This document shows, one piece after another, positions 8,641 to 17,856 of a DNA stretch of 64,000 nucleotides; position 1 is the first letter of the stretch, and every line of letters starts with the position of its first letter. The notes under the pieces were generated by a model, which had not been told where the DNA came from, did not search any database, and saw only the letters and a list, made by a program, of their open reading frames with translations. The stretch covers positions 62,001 through 126,000 of the forward strand of contig CAJTSE010000006.1 of NCBI GenBank assembly GCA_910578815.1. Direction: 5' to 3'. The translations under genes and the position numbers were made by a program. The stretch is from an uncultured Acetatifactor sp. (lineage in GTDB: Bacteria > Bacillota > Clostridia > Lachnospirales > Lachnospiraceae).

Positions 8641-9246
8641 CTGTGTTTCTTTGGGAGTTGCTTCCAGTGCCGTTTCCGGTACTGCCGTGTCTGCAGTGTT
8701 CTGTATCTCCCGGCCGGAGGGCTTTAAGTGAAACCAGCGTTCCAGCCGGCTTCTGGGAAGAAGGTAATTAACTACAAGAGCGATGACGACACCGATGCCG
8801 GTGTCGATCATGCGATGTAAAGCGTAGTCAATATGATGAGCGGGGGTGTTGAAGAGGATGATACATAACACCACCCCGCCGGGCTGAACTCCGCCGGGCC
8901 AGCGAAAGAGTACGCACAGGCAGATCATGACGATTGTACCGAGAAAAGCCAGAGGAAGGCGCAGCCAGTAATTTCCCTCAGGGAAGAAGAGATGTTCTCC
9001 CCAGTAAAGAAACAGACCGATAAAGCCGCCGATGATCGTACCGAAAAAGCGATTCCCGCCGCTGCGGCGGGATTCCTCCATGTCGGCGCCCATGCCAAAG
9101 ATTGCACCGATACAGGCGAAGGTAGGGTTTCCTCCGAAAAACGGGATGGCGTATAAAAGTGCAGTCAACATCACGGCCAGAGCAGTCTTAATGCTCCTGA
9201 GGCCAAGACCGGGGATGGGGGCATGTATCGAGTGATGATCTTCCAT
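8614..9246 (-). CDS. FUSC / aromatic acid exporter-like membrane protein
   Basis: 210 residues with about five membrane segments. The start (GLRSIKTALAVMLTALLY), the pair GNPTFACIGAIFGMGADMEE and RFFGTIIGG, and the late RMIDTGIGVVIALVVNYLLP match the small FUSC/ArAE_1 proteins of Firmicutes. These are half-size relatives of the aromatic acid exporter domain and their substrate is unknown. AAGGAGA precedes the ATG. The last 35 residues form a charged cytoplasmic tail. It converges on the leuA fusion and shares a terminator with it. Confidence 0.72.
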   Translation of the reverse strand: MEDHHSIHAPIPGLGLRSIKTALAVMLTALLYAIPFFGGNPTFACIGAIFGMGADMEESRRSGGNRFFGTIIGGFIGLFLYWGEHLFFPEGNYWLRLPLAFLGTIVMICLCVLFRWPGGVQPGGVVLCIILFNTPAHHIDYALHRMIDTGIGVVIALVVNYLLPRSRLERWFHLKPSGREIQNTADTAVPETALEATPKETQKERDTSHM

Positions 9247-9321
9247 AAAGACAGTCTCCTTAAGACCTATGTTTTAATGGAAAGATTGTATCACAAAAGT
9301 CATTCTGAATCAAACCCAATT

Positions 9322-9362
9322 CTCTATAAAAAGCGGATTCCCCAATTGGAATCCGCTTTCCA
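9322..9362 (-). terminator. Intrinsic terminator (minus strand)
   Basis: Arms 9330-9341 and 9348-9359 pair perfectly over 12 bases. On the minus strand the stem is followed by TTTTTATAG. It ends the unknown membrane-protein gene at 9380-10495. Confidence 0.8.
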
Positions 9363-9379
9363 TTAAATAAATAATATAC

Positions 9380-10495
9380 TTATGAGTTAAAACCTTCAAA
9401 GCCCGGCTCAACCGCCACATGCTCCACGGTATTATAGCGAAGCTGCAGGAACTGTGCCCGGTCCTTGTTGAACATTTTCCTCAAATCCTCCGAATAACCG
9501 ACCACAACCCAGGGATAAAGCTGGTTCATCTTGTTTAAAATATCCTGAGAAGTAGCCTCATCGGGAACACCGATGTTAAACGCGTTTTTAAAACCGTCCG
9601 CAAAGACCATGATACTGTAAGTTACGCCGGTTTTGATGCCATTGGTTCGGTGCGTGGTGGTGCTTTGATAAGCCCACAGAATTTTATTGTTGGGAATTGC
9701 TCTGGGGCCTGCGCTGTTTAAGCCGAAATAGGTACAAAGCCGTCCCAGTTTAATATCATTATGCTTTGTGTAGGAGGCCGCCGCAGCGATATCGGATTCG
9801 ATGGCGGAATCGGTATAGCCTGCATTATGGAAGTCTGCCAGGAATGCCTTCAGGCTGTCGCCCTTAGCGCCGTTAATAATGCGGATAATGCCCCATACGA
9901 TCAGTGCCAGGCCCGCCAGTACAAGAATAACGTAGCCGTACTTCAAGGTATCCATGCTTAAGTTGACGTCTATGTAGTAAGGAAGAGTATTGTCCTTAAA
10001 CTCGGCTTCGGTAAAGTCGTTGTCGTCCACAAAGTAGTCATGGAAATAGTCGTAATATTTTCCGGAAAGTTTTTTAACCTTGCCGGCAAGCTCCAGAGAA
10101 TCGGAAGCGGGCAGGCCGTATTCGTAGTAATAATCCATGATGTCATCCATCTGGCTTCCCATTTTCTTGGGAACCTTGATGGCCATATACCTGTAATCCG
10201 TTGCGTATTCGTCTCCGGTGGCGATGATGTACCAGTAATAGTTTATAGTGGTACGGTTGGTGGCAGTATCTTTAGTACCCTGCTCCAGATAGCAGTCCCA
10301 GACAATATTGACGTTTGCTTCAACCAGCTGATTGCGAATCTCGTTGGGCTTAAGATCCTCAAACTTTGCAAGCCCGAATAATGCGTAAAATGCGCTGCTT
10401 GCATTCCAAACGATCAAAACAAGTCCAGCAATAATTAAAATGATTGACAGGGGCAAGGACTTTTTAAAACACTTTTTCTTTAGCTCTTCTAACAT
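9380..10495 (-). CDS. Unknown two-TM membrane protein (DUF6709-like)
   Basis: 371 residues. One membrane segment near residues 13-35 (SLPLSIILIIAGLVLIVW) and a second near 190-215 (YGYVILVLAGLALIVWGIIR) enclose an extracytoplasmic domain of about 150 residues. The C-terminal 150 residues are cytoplasmic and include KILWAYQSTTTHRTNGIKTG. The layout resembles the DUF6709 group, for which no function is known to me. CAGGAGGT five bases before the ATG at 10493-10495 fixes the start; a longer frame to 10621 lacks a ribosome site. No partner gene adjoins it. Confidence 0.7.
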   Translation of the reverse strand: MLEELKKKCFKKSLPLSIILIIAGLVLIVWNASSAFYALFGLAKFEDLKPNEIRNQLVEANVNIVWDCYLEQGTKDTATNRTTINYYWYIIATGDEYATDYRYMAIKVPKKMGSQMDDIMDYYYEYGLPASDSLELAGKVKKLSGKYYDYFHDYFVDDNDFTEAEFKDNTLPYYIDVNLSMDTLKYGYVILVLAGLALIVWGIIRIINGAKGDSLKAFLADFHNAGYTDSAIESDIAAAASYTKHNDIKLGRLCTYFGLNSAGPRAIPNNKILWAYQSTTTHRTNGIKTGVTYSIMVFADGFKNAFNIGVPDEATSQDILNKMNQLYPWVVVGYSEDLRKMFNKDRAQFLQLRYNTVEHVAVEPGFEGFNS

Positions 10496-10591
10496 GTTTA
10501 ACCTCCTGATCATAAGAAAATTGTTATACAAAAACTGTATCACAGGACAGCCAAGTTTACAAGATGCAAATGTTACATTTATGTTAAGAGG

Positions 10592-10779
10592 ATAAAAAGT
10601 AACAGTACAACCTTTCGACAACCTGACGGCGACAGCCGGCCGTCATTTTCATTCGGACACGCTTGCGCTTGGGGCTCGACGTAACGGTACCTAAGCAAGC
10701 ATAGAACGCTTGCCAAGTACCGACGTCTCGCACAGTCCTCATTGAGAACAACAGCCGTCTGTCACCTGTTACTTTATTA
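10592..10779. repeat. About 188-bp imperfect hairpin element with conserved structured core (copy 1)
   Basis: The outer ends are inverted: AAAGTAACAG (10596-10605) with CTGTTACTTT (10766-10775). The arms match imperfectly inward (GGAC 10655-10658 with GTCC 10735-10738). The core at 10679-10726 is ACGTAACGGTAC, CTAA, GCAAGC, a 7-base loop, GCTTGC, CAA, GTACCGACGT. The same core, with a different but still paired inner stem, lies at 46003-46051. No open frame is plausible here. It could be a MITE-like element or a structured RNA in the oligoendopeptidase leader. Confidence 0.75.
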
Positions 10780-10961
10780 CAGAGATTTGAACTGTTACGA
10801 TAAAAACGGAAAGTTTCATATGCTTCTGTTTACAGCTCGGCAGGAATCGTGTAAAATATAGAACATGGCAGCAGGAAGGACAGGTGTGCCTGCAGGCAGA
10901 TCACGGGCGGCAAAACGCGCGGAAATAAAAACGTATTTAATAAAGAAACGGAGGCTTGAAC

Positions 10962-12635
10962 ATGAAATTTAAGGATATGCCCTATGAAAGAGTGGATTTT
11001 GATCAGGTGGAGAAGGAGCTGAAGACGCTCATGGATGAGTTTGACGCGGCGAAAAGCGGAGAAGAACAGTTTGCCGTACACCAGAAATTTTATGAGCTGA
11101 ATGACAGGGTAAGCACTTTGTATACCATCTCCCATATTCGCTTTGACATTGATACCAAGGATGAATTTTACGAGAAGGAACATGATTATTACGATGAAAA
11201 GCTGCCGGTGTACAGCAACCTGGTGCTGGCTTACCAGAAAAAGCTTTATGACTCGCCTTATCGGGAGTTTTTGCAGAGCAAGATCGGACCGGTGGCCTTT
11301 AAAAACATGGAAATTGCGCAAAAATCAATGGACGAGAAGCTGATTCCCCTTATGCAGGAGGAAAATAAGCTGACGCTGGAATATGACAAGCTGATTGCCA
11401 GCGCAAAGATCAACTTTGACGGCAAGGAGTTGAATCTTTCTCTTATGCGGCCCTATCTGGTACACCAAGACAGAAATATCCGGTCGGCGGCCTGGAAGGA
11501 ATATAACGCCTATTTCGAGGAAAATGCAAAGCAGCTGGATGAGATATACGATAAATTGGTGAAAAACCGCACGGCCCAGGCAAAAATGATGGGCTACGAT
11601 AATTATTTGCAGCTGGGTTATTACCGTATGGGACGCAACTGTTACGGCCAGGCAGAGGTGGAGGCATACAGGGATCAGGTGAAAAAGGATTTCGTACCCT
11701 TTGCCGAAGAGCTGCATGACCGCAGAAGGAAGCGTCTGGGACTTAACAGCTTAAGTTGTATTGATAATGCAGTTTATTTTAAAGAAGGAAATCCCGCACC
11801 GGTGGGCACGCCGGATGAAATACTGGCAGCAGGACAAAAAATGTATGGGGAGCTTTCCCCTGAGACGAAGGAATTCATGGATTTCATGATGGAGAATGAG
11901 CTGTTTGACGTGCTTGGCCGTAAGACAAAGAGGGCTGGGGGCTATATGACGTATATGCCTCTGTATAACTCACCCTTTGTATTTGCCAATTTCAACGGCA
12001 CCAGCGGCGATGTGGATGTGATCACCCATGAGTGCGGCCATGCTTTCCAGGGTTACCTTTCTGGAAAGGACCCCATTAGAGAGCATGGGGACATCGGTAT
12101 GGAGACTGCGGAGATTCATTCCATGTCTATGGAATTTTTTACTCAGGGCTGGATGGAAATGTTCTTTGGTGATAGAGCCGGGGATTACATTGAAATGCAC
12201 TTGGAGGATTCGGCGGCCTTTATCCCTTATGGATGTATGGTGGATGAGTTCCAGCACATTGTGTATGAGAATCCTGACATGACACCGGAAGAAAGGCATC
12301 AGGCATGGCTGAAGCTGGAAGGGGAATACCGGCCCCACATGGATTACAGCGGCTATGAATTTTTTGAGAAGGGCGGTTTTTGGCAGAAGCAGACGCATAT
12401 CTATACCTCGCCCTTATACTATATCGACTATTGCCTGGCACAAACCTGTGCCCTGCAGTATAAGGTAAAGATGGATGAGGATTTTAAGAAGGCCTGGGAG
12501 AGCTATCTGAAGCTCTGCAAGCTTTCCGCAAGCGATTTCTTCACCAATATGATAAAAGAGGTAGGTCTGGACAATCCCTTCGAGCCGGGCTGCATGAAAA
12601 ATATTGTGGAAAAACTTGAAAAATATGTGAAATGA
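10962..12635 (+). CDS. pepF: Oligoendopeptidase F, M3 family metallopeptidase
   Basis: 557 residues, close to the 560-600 usual for M3B oligopeptidases. The zinc-binding motif HECGH is in VITHECGHAFQGY (about residue 357), with the third ligand expected in the following METAEIHSMSMEFF helix. These cytoplasmic enzymes cut short peptides of about 7-17 residues. The start is the ATG at 10962 with GGAGG seven bases upstream. The gene lies 187 bases after the hairpin element and stands alone, with a parvulin-like gene next on the same strand. Confidence 0.93.
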   Translation: MKFKDMPYERVDFDQVEKELKTLMDEFDAAKSGEEQFAVHQKFYELNDRVSTLYTISHIRFDIDTKDEFYEKEHDYYDEKLPVYSNLVLAYQKKLYDSPYREFLQSKIGPVAFKNMEIAQKSMDEKLIPLMQEENKLTLEYDKLIASAKINFDGKELNLSLMRPYLVHQDRNIRSAAWKEYNAYFEENAKQLDEIYDKLVKNRTAQAKMMGYDNYLQLGYYRMGRNCYGQAEVEAYRDQVKKDFVPFAEELHDRRRKRLGLNSLSCIDNAVYFKEGNPAPVGTPDEILAAGQKMYGELSPETKEFMDFMMENELFDVLGRKTKRAGGYMTYMPLYNSPFVFANFNGTSGDVDVITHECGHAFQGYLSGKDPIREHGDIGMETAEIHSMSMEFFTQGWMEMFFGDRAGDYIEMHLEDSAAFIPYGCMVDEFQHIVYENPDMTPEERHQAWLKLEGEYRPHMDYSGYEFFEKGGFWQKQTHIYTSPLYYIDYCLAQTCALQYKVKMDEDFKKAWESYLKLCKLSASDFFTNMIKEVGLDNPFEPGCMKNIVEKLEKYVK

Positions 12636-12741
12636 GTTGCGAAAGTATTTGGCCATGGGGTATAATTGACAAAATCTGCAGTGATATGCCCATGGCTGAA
12701 TTACTGCCAAAATTTAAGTTGTAAAAGAGGAAAGGATCATT

Positions 12742-14355
12742 ATGTCTAAGAAAGAAGCAGAGAACAAGGAAGAGAAAAAGGTTTTAACCAAATATGACCT
12801 GAAAATGCAAAGAAGGGAAGAAGAAAGGAAAAAGGCCAGGCGGGACGAGCTGACCGGCAGGATTACAGGAATTGTCGTTGTTTTGGCGCTGCTATGTCTG
12901 GTGTTGTCTTTCCCGATTCGCAGCTATCTCACCATAAACGGCACATATATTGAGGTGGCAGGCGAAAAGGTGTCCAGGGTAGAATTTGATTATCATTATA
13001 ATCTGATGAAGAATAGTTATATTACCCAGAACAGCTACTATTTAAGTATGTTTGGCATTGATTTGAGCAAGGATCCGTCTGCGCAGATGTATAACGATCA
13101 GCTGACTTTTCAAGATTACTTTGAACAGATGGCAGTGAATAATATTGCGGAAAATAAGGCGCTGCGTGATCAAATGAAAGCTGCCGGTTTTACTTATGAC
13201 GCGACAGGGGAATATGCAAAATATGAGGAAGCTATTCGCACTGCGGCTTCTGTTCAGGGAGTAACGGAAAAGGCATATATACAGCAGCTGTATGGACCTT
13301 ACGCCACGGCTTCCAGGGTGAAGGGCTTTGTGATTGAAAACATGGAGCTGGGTGCATTTTACGAGCAGGTTTCCAGGGAAAAGGCTCCCACAGAGGCGGA
13401 GATCAAGGCTTATTACGAGGAAAATGCCGACAGCTATGATTCAGTGAATTATCGTATTCTAACCTTTAATGCAGAATTGCCCACGGAGCCGACAGAGCTT
13501 GCTGATCCGGTAGACGAGACGGAAAGTGCAGAGGGAGAGGAAGGCGCCGATGGGGATAAGGCCTATACACCCTCCGATGCGGAGATAGAATTTGCCATGG
13601 GAGAAGCCAGAAATAAGGCGGATGCGGCATTGGGGGATATTTCCACGTTGGGCGATCTGCAGGAAAACGTTAAGAAAAGCGCTGTTTCCACACAGCTTCG
13701 GGATTGGCTTTTTGACGATACACGTAAGGAGGGAGACAGCTCCGTGATCGAAAATACGGCCAGCCATCTTTATTATGTAGTGGAATTTGTGAGCCGGTAT
13801 TTGGATCAGACACCTACGGCAGACGCAAGGATTATTGTCCTTGGCGCCGATTCGGAGGTTACGGCGGATGCGGTATTGGATGAGTGGAAGAGCGGTTCGG
13901 CTACGGAAGACAGTTTTGCCGAGCTGGCGGAAAAATATGGTTCCTCTGCGGAGGGTGGACTGTATGAAGGGCTGACAGCAGGGGCCATGACTGACGAGCT
14001 GGCAGCCTGGATACTCGACAGTGCCCGTACAGAAGGCGAGACAGCGGTAATTACAGGTAATGAAGAAACACATACCGATGCGGACGGAACCACTCATACC
14101 GGCACGACAACTTATGTTGTCTACTATGTGGGTACCAATGCTCCCGCCTGGTCGTTGGATATAGAGGGCATCCTGCTGACGGAGCGGATGAACGCATACG
14201 TGGAAGAGATCAGCCAGGGATATGAGGTCACAAACGATAAGGGTAACCTGAATTACTTTAAGATTCAAGAAGCGGAGAAGGCTTCCGAAAGCGGGAGCGG
14301 GGAAAGTGAAAGCGAAGAGCCGGAGACTTCTGAAGGCTCCGATAATGCGCAATAA
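12742..14355 (+). CDS. Membrane-anchored parvulin-like foldase (SurA/PrsA-type)
   Basis: 537 residues. A charged cytoplasmic N-terminus (about 45 residues, KEEKKVLTKYDLKMQRREE) precedes one membrane segment (ITGIVVVLALLCLVLSFPI). A helical SurA-N-like domain follows, then a region resembling the PpiC rotamase (DSFAELAEKYGSSAEGGLY). The tail is Ser/Glu-rich. PrsA-type proteins help exported proteins fold outside the membrane. The rotamase match is partial and an acidic insert (about 250-275) interrupts it, so proline isomerase activity is uncertain. AGAGGAAAGGA precedes the ATG. Confidence 0.68.
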   Translation: MSKKEAENKEEKKVLTKYDLKMQRREEERKKARRDELTGRITGIVVVLALLCLVLSFPIRSYLTINGTYIEVAGEKVSRVEFDYHYNLMKNSYITQNSYYLSMFGIDLSKDPSAQMYNDQLTFQDYFEQMAVNNIAENKALRDQMKAAGFTYDATGEYAKYEEAIRTAASVQGVTEKAYIQQLYGPYATASRVKGFVIENMELGAFYEQVSREKAPTEAEIKAYYEENADSYDSVNYRILTFNAELPTEPTELADPVDETESAEGEEGADGDKAYTPSDAEIEFAMGEARNKADAALGDISTLGDLQENVKKSAVSTQLRDWLFDDTRKEGDSSVIENTASHLYYVVEFVSRYLDQTPTADARIIVLGADSEVTADAVLDEWKSGSATEDSFAELAEKYGSSAEGGLYEGLTAGAMTDELAAWILDSARTEGETAVITGNEETHTDADGTTHTGTTTYVVYYVGTNAPAWSLDIEGILLTERMNAYVEEISQGYEVTNDKGNLNYFKIQEAEKASESGSGESESEEPETSEGSDNAQ

Positions 14356-14515
14356 AAGGCGACAGGATTTGTAAGGATGACAAGAATTCAACCAATGAAA
14401 ATCTAAGGCTTGCCTTGAAGAACGCAGGGGAGCAAACTTGCCCTGAGCGGTGTTCATCCAGATTTCACGGATTGTATGCGCCGCCACAGGCGGCATGTCG
14501 GGAAGTGTGAAGGAA

Positions 14516-15316
14516 ATGAAGAAAGCGCTGGTTTTAGACATAGACGGAACGCTTACAAATTCAAAAAAAGAGATTACCCCCGCTACCAGGCAGGCTGTAC
14601 AGGATCTGATGAAGCGGGGGCAGAAGGTGATTCTTGCTTCGGGCAGGCCAACGCCCGGTATGCGTAAGTATGAAAAGGAGCTTGAGCTGGAAAAATACGG
14701 AGGGTATCTGCTTTCGTTTAACGGGGCAAAAATCGTGGAGTGTTATACGGGAGAGATTCTTTATCAGAGGCTTTTGCCTCTGACTCTTCTGCCTGGAATA
14801 TACCGTTTTGCCAAAAACAATGGCTGTGGCTTGGTCACTTATCTGGGCAGTGAAGTCATTTCCGCATTTCCAAAGGATAAATATGTGGAGCTGGAAGCGG
14901 CCATCAACGGTCTTCCAGTGCGGGAAGTGGAAAACTTCCTGGAATTTGTGGACTTTGACATCAATAAATGTTTGATGACTGCCGAGCCGGAGAAAGCAGG
15001 AAGGCTGGAAAAGGAGCTTCAGCAGCAATACGGGGGCCGGGCCAGCATATATCGCTCGGAGCCTTATTTTATCGAGATTATGCCTGCGGATGTAAATAAG
15101 GCGGCATCCTTGGACAAGATTCTGCCTGTGCTGGGAGTAACCCAAAAGAACACGGTCTGCTGCGGAGACGGGTTTAATGATATTTCCATGATTAAATATG
15201 CCGGAGTGGGTGTGGCCATGGGGAATGCCCAGCAGGAGGTGAAGGAAGCGGCGGATTATGTAACGGCTGCCAATGATGAGGACGGACTCATACAGGTGAT
15301 CGAAAGATTTTTTTGA
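14516..15316 (+). CDS. HAD superfamily hydrolase, Cof subfamily
   Basis: 266 residues. Motif I is DIDGTLTNS at the N-terminus, motif II is the Ser in ILASGRP, and motif IV is GDGFNDISMIKYAGVGVAMGNA. The C2-type cap lies between them, as in Cof phosphatases that act on sugar phosphates, pyridoxal phosphate or nucleotides. The start at 14516 is tentative: AAGGAA directly abuts the ATG, and GTG at 14507 in the same frame is possible. The CCA-adding enzyme gene follows after 15 bases, suggesting one transcript. Confidence 0.87.
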   Translation: MKKALVLDIDGTLTNSKKEITPATRQAVQDLMKRGQKVILASGRPTPGMRKYEKELELEKYGGYLLSFNGAKIVECYTGEILYQRLLPLTLLPGIYRFAKNNGCGLVTYLGSEVISAFPKDKYVELEAAINGLPVREVENFLEFVDFDINKCLMTAEPEKAGRLEKELQQQYGGRASIYRSEPYFIEIMPADVNKAASLDKILPVLGVTQKNTVCCGDGFNDISMIKYAGVGVAMGNAQQEVKEAADYVTAANDEDGLIQVIERFF

Positions 15317-15331
15317 TGCGGGAGGAAAAAG

Positions 15332-16696
15332 GTGGGCAGGCAGAATTTGGGCCGCGATATAAAAATAGCAGTACCCGGCAAGGCCAGGCATATTTTAAGA
15401 ACCCTGCAGGCAGCAGGCTTTGAAGCCTATGTGGTAGGCGGCTGCGTGCGGGATTCCCTGATGGGGAGAGAGCCGGAGGATTGGGATGTTACTACCTCTG
15501 CAAGGCCGGAGCAAGTGAAAGCCCTTTTTCCCTATACGGTGGATACGGGAATAAAACATGGTACCGTTACGGTTATGCTGGGAAAGGACGGGTTTGAAGT
15601 TACCACTTACCGCATTGACGGGAAATATGAGGACAATCGGCATCCTAAGGAGGTGATCTATACCCCAAGCCTGCGGGAGGATTTAAGGCGGCGGGATTTC
15701 ACCGTAAATGCCATGGCGTATAATGACGAAAGAGGACTGGTGGATTATTACCGGGGCATGGAGGATATGGAGATCGGAGTAGTCCGCTGCGTGGGCGTTC
15801 CGGAGGAACGGTTTGAAGAGGATGCTCTGCGTATCATGCGTGCGGTCCGTTTTTCGGCGCAGCTGGGTTTTCACATTGACTCTTTTACCATGAAGGCAAT
15901 CCAAAAGCTGTCATCCAGTCTGCTGACTATCAGCGCGGAGCGGATTCAGTCAGAGCTTACAAAGATATTGACCTCTCCCCATCCGGATTATCTTCGGGGA
16001 GCATATAAATTAGGGGTTACAAAGATCATTCTGCCGGAACTGGATCGGGCCATGGAGACGGAACAGTATCATCTTCATCACATTTATACCGTGGGAGAGC
16101 ATATTCTCCATTCTTTGAAATGGGTGGACGCCGATAAGGTACTTCGGCTGACCATGTTGTTTCACGATATAGGAAAGCCTGAAACTTTGTCTAAAGACGA
16201 AGACGGGATCACGCATTTTCACGGCCATGCAAAAGTAAGTGCCGAGATAGCAGACCAAATCATGCACAGACTGAAATATGACAATGATACGATTGGTAAG
16301 GTTTGCAGGCTGGTGGAATATCATGACTACGGAAATAATCTGGAACCAGATGCGGCGGCAGTACGCCGGGCCATCAACAAGATAGGAGAGGATGCGTTTC
16401 CCTTGCTTTTTCAGGTGAAAAGGGCGGACATTTATGCCCAGAGTGATTACCTGAGGGAGCAGAAGCGGGAGCGGCTGGAAAAATGGAATCAGTTGTATAA
16501 TGAAATAAAACAAAAGCAGCAGTGCGTGACATTAAAAGATTTGGCCGTTTCGGGCGCCGACCTGATCGCGGCGGGCATGAAGCCGGGAAAGGCTCTGGGA
16601 GATATGCTGCAAAGGCTGCTTATGCTTGTGCTGGAGGACCCATCCCTGAATACAAAGGAGAAACTGCTGGCTGAAGCGGAAAAGCTGATGAATTAA
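15332..16696 (+). CDS. cca: CCA tRNA nucleotidyltransferase
   Basis: 454 residues. The class II nucleotidyltransferase head shows GGCVRDSL and the catalytic DWDVTT, followed by RRDFTVNAMAY and the neck motif EEDALRIMRAVRFSAQLGF. A C-terminal HD domain includes LFHDIGKP and THFHGHAKVS, as in bacterial CCA-adding enzymes with an HD domain. It adds or repairs the 3'-CCA of tRNA. The two tRNA genes at 50.6-50.8 kb lack an encoded CCA and would depend on it. The start is GTG at 15332 with GGGAGG upstream. Confidence 0.95.
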   Translation: MGRQNLGRDIKIAVPGKARHILRTLQAAGFEAYVVGGCVRDSLMGREPEDWDVTTSARPEQVKALFPYTVDTGIKHGTVTVMLGKDGFEVTTYRIDGKYEDNRHPKEVIYTPSLREDLRRRDFTVNAMAYNDERGLVDYYRGMEDMEIGVVRCVGVPEERFEEDALRIMRAVRFSAQLGFHIDSFTMKAIQKLSSSLLTISAERIQSELTKILTSPHPDYLRGAYKLGVTKIILPELDRAMETEQYHLHHIYTVGEHILHSLKWVDADKVLRLTMLFHDIGKPETLSKDEDGITHFHGHAKVSAEIADQIMHRLKYDNDTIGKVCRLVEYHDYGNNLEPDAAAVRRAINKIGEDAFPLLFQVKRADIYAQSDYLREQKRERLEKWNQLYNEIKQKQQCVTLKDLAVSGADLIAAGMKPGKALGDMLQRLLMLVLEDPSLNTKEKLLAEAEKLMN

Positions 16697-16782
16697 CAAC
16701 ATACTTTTATGCCCCACCTCATAAGATATGATGAAAGCAGGAGCTTTCCGGCTTGAACAAACATATGCGGGAGGGGTAGTCA

Positions 16783-17787
16783 GTGAACGACAGGGCAGTG
16801 GAATTACTGGAACAGTATGATATAGAGGTGATCCGTACCAGAAAGGGAAGAGGGGCCATTGTGTGCGACACAGCGGACGGATGCCTGATCTTTAAAGAAT
16901 ATAGCGGGAATGATAAACATGTTCAGCTGCAGAATAAACTGCTGCAGAAAGTTGCTGCCTGCGGCAGGGTGCGGACAGAAAGCATTATACCTGCCAGGGA
17001 GGGTGGATTATTGGTGCGGGATGGAGACGGAACGGCTTACATCCTGAAAACCTGGCAGGATGGCAGGGAATGCAGTATCAGTGAAAGAAGCGAATGTGTA
17101 CAGGCAGTGAAGCTTCTGGCGAAGCTTCATGAGAGTATGGAGCTGCCTGCGGAGGAAGTGGGGGAAGTTATTGCATTTTCACCAGAAAAAGAATATGAAA
17201 AGCATAACCGGGAAATCCGCAAGGTAAAGAAATATCTGAAGCAGAAAGGACAGAAACAGCCCTTTGAGGTCAGCCTTTTAGGATCCTGTGATTACTTTTT
17301 GGAGCAGGCTCTTGAGGTTACGGAGGAATGGAAGCAGTATGCGGAGGCGTTTCGCAAAAGGGACGGAGAAGGGAAAAAGCCGGAAACCGTTACCTTTTGT
17401 CACGGAGACTATCAGTATCACAATATCCTCATGGGATCGGGGGGATGGTTTGTAGTGAATTTTGAAAAGTGTCTGCCGGATCACCCTGTACGGGACCTTT
17501 ATCTACTTTTGCGGAAACTGCTGGAAAAAGGAAACTGGCAGGCGGCAACAGGTTTGGAGCTGCTGCAGGCATATGAGAAAGAACGCCCGCTGTCTGCAGA
17601 GGACCGTATTGATCTGTATTATCGGCTTGCATATCCGGAAAAGTTCTGGAAAATTGTAAACTTTTATTATAATTCCGGGAAAGCATGGATTCCGGGAAAG
17701 AATCAGGAAAAATTGGAGAAACTGATAGCACAGGAAAAGGAAAAACAGAAATTTTTAAATCAAGTGTTTCGGGATATAGCGGGATAA
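16783..17787 (+). CDS. CotS-family spore coat protein (kinase-like fold)
   Basis: 334 residues. The aminoglycoside-phosphotransferase-like fold is shown by TVTFCHGDYQYHNILM (catalytic-loop Asp and Asn present) and the following VVNFEKCLPDHPVRDLY. In active relatives that second segment begins with Asp (IDFD-type), which binds the second metal; here it is Asn, so the protein may bind rather than phosphorylate its ligand. CotS proteins are coat or cortex-associated in Bacillus. The start is GTG at 16783 with GGGAGGGG six bases upstream. The PEGA lipoprotein gene follows after 69 bases. Confidence 0.78.
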   Translation: MNDRAVELLEQYDIEVIRTRKGRGAIVCDTADGCLIFKEYSGNDKHVQLQNKLLQKVAACGRVRTESIIPAREGGLLVRDGDGTAYILKTWQDGRECSISERSECVQAVKLLAKLHESMELPAEEVGEVIAFSPEKEYEKHNREIRKVKKYLKQKGQKQPFEVSLLGSCDYFLEQALEVTEEWKQYAEAFRKRDGEGKKPETVTFCHGDYQYHNILMGSGGWFVVNFEKCLPDHPVRDLYLLLRKLLEKGNWQAATGLELLQAYEKERPLSAEDRIDLYYRLAYPEKFWKIVNFYYNSGKAWIPGKNQEKLEKLIAQEKEKQKFLNQVFRDIAG

Positions 17788-17856
17788 GGCGTGAAGGGAA
17801 GCTTGCCTGCCTTGGGAATGTGAGATTCCGCGCAGCGGAATCGTGGAGGATAGAGT

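Noticed and set aside
13459..14541. 360-codon open frame on the minus strand
   Set aside because: Overlaps the parvulin-like gene in antisense, with no start signal and no family features.
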